DNA of 64,000 bases from Prochlorococcus sp. AG-388-E21 (lineage in GTDB: Bacteria > Cyanobacteriota > Cyanobacteriia > PCC-6307 > Cyanobiaceae). Below, in pieces: positions 58,159-64,000 of this stretch; the stretch's first letter is position 1, and each line of letters begins with the position of its first letter. The notes under the pieces were generated by a model, which worked only from the letters and a program-made list of their open reading frames with translations, did not search any database and was not told the DNA's origin. The stretch is from assembly GCA_003279855.1 (NCBI GenBank), contig QCGO01000002.1:62001-126000 (forward strand), written 5' to 3'. The translations under genes and the position numbers were made by a program.

Positions 58159-60732
58159 ATGAATAAATTGGAAACATTGCTCAAAGATTATGCAGACCAC
58201 GTAGCTGAAAGAGAGGCTCAAAGTATACCCCCATTGCCTCTAAATGCAGAACAAATAAATTGTGTGACACAACTATTAGAACAAGAAAATATATCCGAAA
58301 GTGACTACTTATTAGATTTACTTATAAATAGAGTGCCACCAGGAGTTGATGAAGCAGCGTATATAAAGGCAAGCTGGCTTACAGCGATTGTTAATGGAGA
58401 AAAACATTGCAAATTAATTAATGCCCAAAAAGCAATACAAATTCTTGGAACCATGATCGGAGGATATAATGTTAACTCGCTTATTGAGATACTTAAAAGT
58501 AAAAACAATTTACTTGCGAAAGAAGCAGCAAAAGTTTTAAAAGATATTATTCTTGTTTACGATTCAGCAAATGATATTTTTGATTTATCTCAAAATAATA
58601 TTTATGCAGAAGAGGTTGTAAATAGTTGGGCGAATGCAGAATGGTTTACAACTAAAAATTCTCTTCCAAAAGAAATTACATGTTTAGCATTCAAAATTGA
58701 TGGGGAAACAAATACTGATGACTTATCTCCCGCAGTTCACGCTACAACCCGTCCAGATATTCCACTACACTCATTATCCATGCTTGAATTCAAGAACAAA
58801 GATGGACTAAAAATTCTTGATAATCTTAAAAAACAAAATATACAGATAGCTTATGTCGGAGATGTTGTTGGGACAGGAAGTTCAAGAAAATCTGCAATTA
58901 ATTCTGTTATTTGGCATTTAGGCGAAAATATCCCCTTTGTTCCTAATAAAAAAACCGGTGGGATAATTATAGGAAATAAAATAGCACCAATATTCTTTAA
59001 CACAGCCCAAGATTCAGGCGCGCTTCCAATTGAAACTGATGTCTCTGAGATAAAGACTGGAGATTTACTTAAAATACTGCCTTACGAGGGTGTCATTAAA
59101 AAAATAGATAAAATTTCAAATACTGAATTAGTCATTAGTCATTTCAAATTAAACCCATTAACACTTACAGATGAAATTCAAGCTGGGGGAAGAATAAATC
59201 TTATGATTGGAAGATCTCTGACAGATAAAATCAGAAAAAAACTTGGATTAGAACCTAGTAAAATATTTATCCGTCCAAAAAGTCCAAAAAAGATTGATAC
59301 TGGATTTTCTCAGGCACAAAAAATAGTAGGTAAAGCATGCGGATTAAAAGGAGTTCTTCCTGGTATGACATGTGAACCCATTATGACAACTGTTGGCAGC
59401 CAAGACACCACGGGTCCAATGACTAGAGATGAACTTAAAGAGCTAGCTTGTTTAGGTTTTACCGCAGATTTAGTAATGCAAAGTTTTTGTCATACTGCTG
59501 CATATCCTAAACCAGTTGATTTAGTTACTCATCAAGAATTACCTGATTTTATTTCACAAAGAGGCGGTGTAGCTCTTAAACCTGGAGACGGCATAATTCA
59601 TAGTTGGCTTAATAGAATGCTACTTCCTGACACTGTAGGAACAGGTGGAGATAGTCATACAAGATTCCCCCTTGGAATTTCCTTCCCTGGAGGCTCAGGT
59701 ATTGTTGCTTTTGCTGCAGCAATAGGATCAATGCCATTAAATATGCCGGAATCAGTATTAGTAAAATTTACAGGAAATTTACTGCCAGGAATAACGCTAA
59801 GAGATCTTGTAAATGCAATTCCACTCTTTGCAATAAAACAAGGTCTATTAACCGTTGCTAAAGAAAATAAACAAAATATATTTAACGGTAAAATTATGGA
59901 AATAGAGGGTTTACCAGATTTAAAACTTGAACAAGCATTTGAATTAACTGATGCTACAGCTGAACGATCATGTGCTGGAAGCACAATTCTCTTATCACAT
60001 AAAACTGTAGAAGAATATTTAAAAAGTAACATTTGCCTCCTAGAAAAAATGATTGAAAGCAATTATGAAGATGCCAAGTCGATATCAAGAAGAATTAATG
60101 ATATGAAAGCTTGGCTAAAAAAACCTGAATTAATTCAACCAGATGAAAATGCCTCTTATGAAGAGATAATAGAAATTAACCTATCTAAAGTTACACAGCC
60201 AATAGTAGCTTGCCCAAATGATCCAGATAATGTCAAAGAAATTAAAGATGTAGAAAATACTAAGATCGATGAAGTATTTATAGGATCCTGCATGACTAAT
60301 ATCGGACACTACAGAGCTGCTGCGAAGGTTCTTGAAGGTATAGAAAAATTAAATGCAAAACTATGGATCTGTCCTCCTACAAAAATGGATGAAGAAACAC
60401 TAAAAGCAGAGGGATACTATAAAATATTTGAAAAATGTGGAGCAAGATTAGAGTTACCAGGTTGTTCATTATGCATGGGAAATCAAGCAAGAGTAGATGA
60501 AGGTTCTGTTGTCTTCTCAACCAGCACCCGAAATTTTGATAATAGATTAGGGAAAAATGCCCAAGTATTTTTAGGAAGTGCTGAATTGGCAGCAGTTTGT
60601 GCTCTTCTAGGAAAAATACCTACAGTAAATGAGTATCAAGATATTACTAAAAACAAAATAAATCCATACTCTGATGAACTTTATCGTTATCTTCAATTTG
60701 ACGAAATAGAAAATTTTAGTTTGTCAAAATGA
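58159..60732 (+). CDS. acnB: Aconitate hydratase B
   Basis: An 857-residue AcnB. The N-terminal HEAT-like domain (about 1-150) is the AcnB-specific part. The swivel domain has TNTDDLSPAVHATTRPDIP and GTGSSRKSAINS, and the catalytic core has DTVGTGGDSHTRFP and the iron-sulfur cysteine motif LPGCSLCMGNQAR with another Cys in GSCMTNIGHYRA. It isomerises citrate and isocitrate with a [4Fe-4S] cluster and is the usual aconitase of cyanobacteria. The ClC gene starts 9 bases after its stop. Confidence 0.98.
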   Translation: MNKLETLLKDYADHVAEREAQSIPPLPLNAEQINCVTQLLEQENISESDYLLDLLINRVPPGVDEAAYIKASWLTAIVNGEKHCKLINAQKAIQILGTMIGGYNVNSLIEILKSKNNLLAKEAAKVLKDIILVYDSANDIFDLSQNNIYAEEVVNSWANAEWFTTKNSLPKEITCLAFKIDGETNTDDLSPAVHATTRPDIPLHSLSMLEFKNKDGLKILDNLKKQNIQIAYVGDVVGTGSSRKSAINSVIWHLGENIPFVPNKKTGGIIIGNKIAPIFFNTAQDSGALPIETDVSEIKTGDLLKILPYEGVIKKIDKISNTELVISHFKLNPLTLTDEIQAGGRINLMIGRSLTDKIRKKLGLEPSKIFIRPKSPKKIDTGFSQAQKIVGKACGLKGVLPGMTCEPIMTTVGSQDTTGPMTRDELKELACLGFTADLVMQSFCHTAAYPKPVDLVTHQELPDFISQRGGVALKPGDGIIHSWLNRMLLPDTVGTGGDSHTRFPLGISFPGGSGIVAFAAAIGSMPLNMPESVLVKFTGNLLPGITLRDLVNAIPLFAIKQGLLTVAKENKQNIFNGKIMEIEGLPDLKLEQAFELTDATAERSCAGSTILLSHKTVEEYLKSNICLLEKMIESNYEDAKSISRRINDMKAWLKKPELIQPDENASYEEIIEINLSKVTQPIVACPNDPDNVKEIKDVENTKIDEVFIGSCMTNIGHYRAAAKVLEGIEKLNAKLWICPPTKMDEETLKAEGYYKIFEKCGARLELPGCSLCMGNQARVDEGSVVFSTSTRNFDNRLGKNAQVFLGSAELAAVCALLGKIPTVNEYQDITKNKINPYSDELYRYLQFDEIENFSLSK

Positions 60733-60741
60733 TAATGAACT

Positions 60742-62100
60742 ATGCAAAAGCTAATAAAAGAAAATATTCAAAAAACCAGTACTAACTCTTCTCGTAGCAT
60801 TAAAAAATTACTTAAACAAAGATCTTTTGTTGTCGTCATTTCAATTCTATTTACAGGATTAGGAGCATCAATAACTAGTATTTTTTTTAAAACTGGTATT
60901 TATTTTATAAATAATTGGAGATTAGAACTTTTAGATCAATTTCCATCCATTGCAGTCTTACCAGCATTTGGTGCTGTAGGTGGAGCCATAGCGGGATTTT
61001 TAATTAAAAATATTGCTCCAGCCGCAAAAGGTTCTGGAGTAAGTCAGATTATGGGATTCTTGAGACATAAAAAAGTACCTATGAATCTTAAAGTTGGATT
61101 AGTTAAATTAGCTTCTGGAATAATTGCAATTGGTAGTGGTTTCCCCTTAGGTCCTGAAGGCCCATCAGTTCAAATGGGGGGATCAGTTGCTTGGCAAATG
61201 GCACGATGGCTAAAAGCACCTTTAGCGTTTAGAAGGGTACTTGTTGCAGCAGGTGGGGGTGCTGGGATAGCTGCAGTATTTAGCGCTCCTTTGGGTGGAT
61301 TCATTTACGCAATTGAAGAATTATTAAACTCCGCAAGACCAGTAGTCTTATTATTAGTTGTAATAACAACTTTCATAGCAGATTCTTCTGCAGATATTAT
61401 TCAAGCTTTGGGGTTGGACCCTAAGGCTGGAGGTTTTGACTTCAATTTAGGATTTTTAATCCAAAAAGAATATGATCCATCTGTCTTTTTCTTGCCTATA
61501 GATTTTATTTATCTTGTTTTGCTAGGAGTTATTATTGGATTGTTTGCAGAACTTTACAGCAAATATGTTCTTGCTATGCAAGATCTTGGGAAAAGATGGT
61601 ATAAAAACAAATTTATTTTAAAAATGAGTATTTGCGGACTTTTACTTGGAAGCATTTATTCGCTTTTGCCAAGCTCTTTTCACAATTTAGATGAATTACA
61701 AAAAATTATAGCTGAAAAAAATACCAGTATTGAAATAGCTCTTTTAGCTGTATTTATACTTTTTATAACAACTGGATTGGCTGCGGCGTCAGGGGCCCCC
61801 GGAGGATTATTTTATCCAATGCTCACTTTGGGTGGAGCCATAGGTTTAATAATGGGAAGCTGGGTAGAAATTGCTACAGGTCATGCCCCAAGTACATACA
61901 TCTTTGCTGGGATGGGAGCATTTGTTGCAGGATGTTCTAGGACTCCAATAACGGCTATGTTTTTGGCTTTTGCACTAACAAAAAATTTATTAATAATGAA
62001 ACCTGTTCTTATTAGTTGTATTACAAGTTTTTTAGTAGCAAGAGCTTTTAATGAAAAATCAATTTACGAAAGACAGATACAAATTGAATTAGAAGAGTAA
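60742..62100 (+). CDS. ClC-family chloride channel/antiporter
   Basis: A 452-residue protein with about ten or more membrane helices. The ClC selectivity motif is GSGFPLGPEGPSVQMG, with the gating glutamate Glu139 in GPEGP, and the later GAPGGLFYPMLTLGGAIG is the GxFxP motif. Keeping the gating glutamate fits either a Cl-/H+ exchanger or a gated channel. No CBS domains are present. It is 9 bases downstream of acnB, likely co-transcribed, and is convergent with purU. Confidence 0.92.
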   Translation: MQKLIKENIQKTSTNSSRSIKKLLKQRSFVVVISILFTGLGASITSIFFKTGIYFINNWRLELLDQFPSIAVLPAFGAVGGAIAGFLIKNIAPAAKGSGVSQIMGFLRHKKVPMNLKVGLVKLASGIIAIGSGFPLGPEGPSVQMGGSVAWQMARWLKAPLAFRRVLVAAGGGAGIAAVFSAPLGGFIYAIEELLNSARPVVLLLVVITTFIADSSADIIQALGLDPKAGGFDFNLGFLIQKEYDPSVFFLPIDFIYLVLLGVIIGLFAELYSKYVLAMQDLGKRWYKNKFILKMSICGLLLGSIYSLLPSSFHNLDELQKIIAEKNTSIEIALLAVFILFITTGLAAASGAPGGLFYPMLTLGGAIGLIMGSWVEIATGHAPSTYIFAGMGAFVAGCSRTPITAMFLAFALTKNLLIMKPVLISCITSFLVARAFNEKSIYERQIQIELEE

Positions 62101-62112
62101 TAAAATTGATTT

Positions 62113-62967
62113 TTAATCAAAAACAGCCGTTTTACTATCGTATACAAAAATCTGATGATTTAAATGTAATCTAACTGCTCTTGCAAGAGCTATCCTCTCA
62201 ATATCTCGTCCTTTTCTAATCAAATCAGCTACCTCATCTCTATGACTTACATTTACAGTACATTGCTCAATTATTGGCCCTTCATCTAAATCTTGAGTAA
62301 CGTAATGTGCGGTTGCTCCTATTAATTTCACTCCTCTCTTCCATGCCCTATGATAAGGTTGCGCACCTTTAAATGCAGGCAAAAAAGAATGATGTATATT
62401 AATAATTGAAGAATAATTGTCCAAAAAAGAGTCACTTAAAATTTGCATATATTTTGCTAATACAACAAGTTCAATATCAAAATCTTTTAACAAATTTAAA
62501 ATTTGATTTTCTACACTAGATTTGGATAAATTAGTAGTATCAATACAAACAAATTGAGCTTTAAAATCCCTAGCAATATTTTCAAGATCAGGATGATTAG
62601 AAATGATTAATGGTACATTCATTTGTAATTCACCATTTCTAACTCGCCAAAGCAAGTCAATTAAACAGTGGTTTTGCTTACTTACAAAAATACCTACGTT
62701 TGGTATTTCATCTGAATAATTAATATTAAATTTGCCATTTATGTCTATTGCAATTTTTTCAAATTGCTCATAAATTTCAGATTTATTAATTGGTAAATCA
62801 TTTCTATCCCATTCAATTCTACTCAAAAATAATCCTGCATCTTGATCGGTATGATGATCTGAATGCTTTATATTGCCGCCATAATTAGATATCCAACTAG
62901 TTAATTGACTAACTAGTCCAGGACGATCTGGACATACAGTTCTTAAGATAATTGATGGTTTTTCCAA
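62113..62967 (-). CDS. purU: Formyltetrahydrofolate deformylase
   Basis: A 284-residue protein. An N-terminal ACT domain (RTVCPDRPGLVSQLTSWI, about 8-85) is followed by a formyltransferase-fold domain with INIHHSFLPAFKGAQPYHRA and TAHYVTQDLDEGPII carrying the catalytic His and Asp. It hydrolyses 10-formyl-tetrahydrofolate to formate and tetrahydrofolate, balancing one-carbon pools with the glycine cleavage genes. It is divergent from the FAD oxidoreductase (51-base gap). Confidence 0.95.
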   Translation of the reverse strand: MEKPSIILRTVCPDRPGLVSQLTSWISNYGGNIKHSDHHTDQDAGLFLSRIEWDRNDLPINKSEIYEQFEKIAIDINGKFNINYSDEIPNVGIFVSKQNHCLIDLLWRVRNGELQMNVPLIISNHPDLENIARDFKAQFVCIDTTNLSKSSVENQILNLLKDFDIELVVLAKYMQILSDSFLDNYSSIINIHHSFLPAFKGAQPYHRAWKRGVKLIGATAHYVTQDLDEGPIIEQCTVNVSHRDEVADLIRKGRDIERIALARAVRLHLNHQIFVYDSKTAVFD

Positions 62968-63006
62968 AAAGAAATCTAAACTATGAAAGTTTTTTGATTA
63001 ATTACT

Positions 63007-63012
63007 TATAAT
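63007..63012 (+). promoter_or_regulatory. Consensus -10 element abutting the FAD oxidoreductase start
   Basis: A perfect TATAAT ends 6 bases before the ATG at 63019, so the transcript would begin at or next to the start codon. ATGAAA 18 bases upstream is a weak -35 candidate. Confidence 0.5.
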
Positions 63013-63018
63013 ATACTA

Positions 63019-64000
63019 ATGAAAAGATCGAAAAAGAATTTTAAAAATGCTCATATTTTAATTATAGGGTCAGGAATTATTGGAAAATTTAACGCATTAG
63101 AGCTTTCTAAACAAGGTTTTAAAATTACCATTGCAGATCCACAAAAACAGAAAAATAGTAGCAGTGCAGCACTAGGTCTCCTAATAGGTAAAATGTATCA
63201 GAAAAGTAAAGGTAGAAGTTGGGAACTTAGAAAAACAAGTAATGAATTATGGCCAAAATGGATAAAATTTCTTAAGCAATACAATAGTAATTTACACATT
63301 GAAAAACCATTAATCCAACTAACAACAGAGCAAAAAAACTTTGAAAAACTAAGTCATTTTATTTCTCATCATCCCAATCGGGGTCTAAAGGTTTTAGAAA
63401 GAGATTCAACCATTATTCAGAACATTAGTAAAATATTCAATATGGATAACCTGAAAGGAATCATCTCTAATGAAGACGGCAGAATAGACCCTATTACATT
63501 ATTAAAAACAATAAATATTTATCTAAAGGTTAAAAAAATAAATTTTATTAAGGAAAAGGTTATAAAAATAAGAAAATTTAACAATCAATGGATTTCAACC
63601 TGCAGCAATAAAGTGGACATTAAAAGTGATGTAATTATTTTATGCAACTCTCTTGATGCCCTAAAATTGATCGACTTGAATTTTCATAACATAAAGTTAA
63701 AACCTGTATTAGGTCAAGCCATAGAAATTTCGCTTAATAAGGAAGAAATTAATTTACTAACTCTACCTAAGCATTTCAGCATAAATGGTACGAATTTTGT
63801 TCGGACAGATAAAAACAAAATAATTATTGGATCTACAGACGAATATGATATCAAACCAAAAGAGAATACATTTGAAGAATTGACAGATTTCCTAGAAAAT
63901 AAACCTCAATGGTTAAATAAAAATAATATTTCTGATAAATGGTTTGGTATTAGATCTCGCCCAGAAGGTGAAGCATCACCGATATTGAAAAGTTTAGAAA
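63019..64000 (+). CDS. FAD-dependent oxidoreductase of the D-amino acid oxidase family (3' end outside window)
   Basis: About 327 residues of an open frame running off the right edge. HILIIGSGIIGKFNALELSKQGFKI (split here: HILIIGSGIIGKF then NALELSKQG) is the FAD-binding Rossmann motif, and SSAALGLLIGK follows, as in DAO/glycine oxidase/ThiO relatives. Later, GIRSRPEGEASPI is the substrate-side motif near the C-terminus. Substrate is unknown; a ThiO-like glycine oxidase is one option. It is divergent from purU. Confidence 0.82.
   Translation, partial: MKRSKKNFKNAHILIIGSGIIGKFNALELSKQGFKITIADPQKQKNSSSAALGLLIGKMYQKSKGRSWELRKTSNELWPKWIKFLKQYNSNLHIEKPLIQLTTEQKNFEKLSHFISHHPNRGLKVLERDSTIIQNISKIFNMDNLKGIISNEDGRIDPITLLKTINIYLKVKKINFIKEKVIKIRKFNNQWISTCSNKVDIKSDVIILCNSLDALKLIDLNFHNIKLKPVLGQAIEISLNKEEINLLTLPKHFSINGTNFVRTDKNKIIIGSTDEYDIKPKENTFEELTDFLENKPQWLNKNNISDKWFGIRSRPEGEASPILKSLE

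Overview
The window is a gene-dense, very AT-rich piece of a bacterial chromosome. Genes are separated by tens of bases or overlap, and there are no mobile elements, rRNA or CRISPR arrays. Gene content points to a streamlined marine cyanobacterium, most likely a high-light-adapted Prochlorococcus. The markers are sulfolipid genes sqdB/sqdX, an acyl-lipid desaturase, a chorismate lyase of the cyanobacterial plastoquinone type, a Ycf23/DUF561 protein, a group 2 sigma factor, a phytol-kinase-like protein and aconitase B. The genus call is inference from gene content and base composition; I cannot assign a strain.

Layout. 1-8.6 kb: end of aspartate kinase (lysC), uvrB, Ycf23-like protein, tilS, RNase J, then dapA-asd. 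8.7-14.1 kb: tig, clpP, clpX, dnaX on the + strand. 14.1-17 kb: a membrane glycosyltransferase and a SpoIID-like protein. 17-21.6 kb: rpmI-rplT, a TPR protein, thiG, sqdB-sqdX. 21.6-27.3 kb: a small hypothetical gene and a leftward cluster (DNA-binding-like protein, methionine-gamma-lyase-like PLP enzyme, gcvH, gcvP). 27.4-32.9 kb: desC, rplI, dnaB, mnmG, chorismate lyase. 32.8-36.2 kb is the least ordinary stretch: an Arg-tailed conserved hypothetical, a SprT-like zinc protease, an NTF2-like membrane protein, a T4-type ATP-dependent DNA ligase and a 50-residue ORF. 36.1-40 kb: TVP38-like membrane protein, valS, IscA-like protein, tRNA-Val(UAC). 40.1-50.9 kb: mazG, speE, speB, gcvT, aspS, pyrG, queE, queC, pabB, pabC. 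50.9-64 kb: cobA, an MFS transporter, ppk, a sigma factor, a phytol-kinase-like gene, aroG-type DAHP synthase, acnB, a ClC transporter, purU and the start of an FAD oxidoreductase.

The genes are mostly core housekeeping: lysine/threonine precursor supply (lysC, asd, dapA), protein quality control (tig, clpP, clpX), DNA replication and repair (dnaB, dnaX, uvrB, ligase), glycine cleavage (gcvP/H/T), polyamines (speE, speB) and deazaguanine/folate precursors (queE, queC, pabB, pabC). I found no obvious new defence or mobile system. The most notable items are the phage-type ligase, arginine-rich C-terminal tails on RNase J and on a hypothetical protein, a perfect 72-bp in-frame duplication in dnaX, and a four-gene leftward unit led by a putative DNA-binding protein upstream of the glycine cleavage genes. 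No gene-free stretch exceeds 300 bases; the longest gaps (about 190 bases) lie around the tRNA and upstream of the sigma factor.
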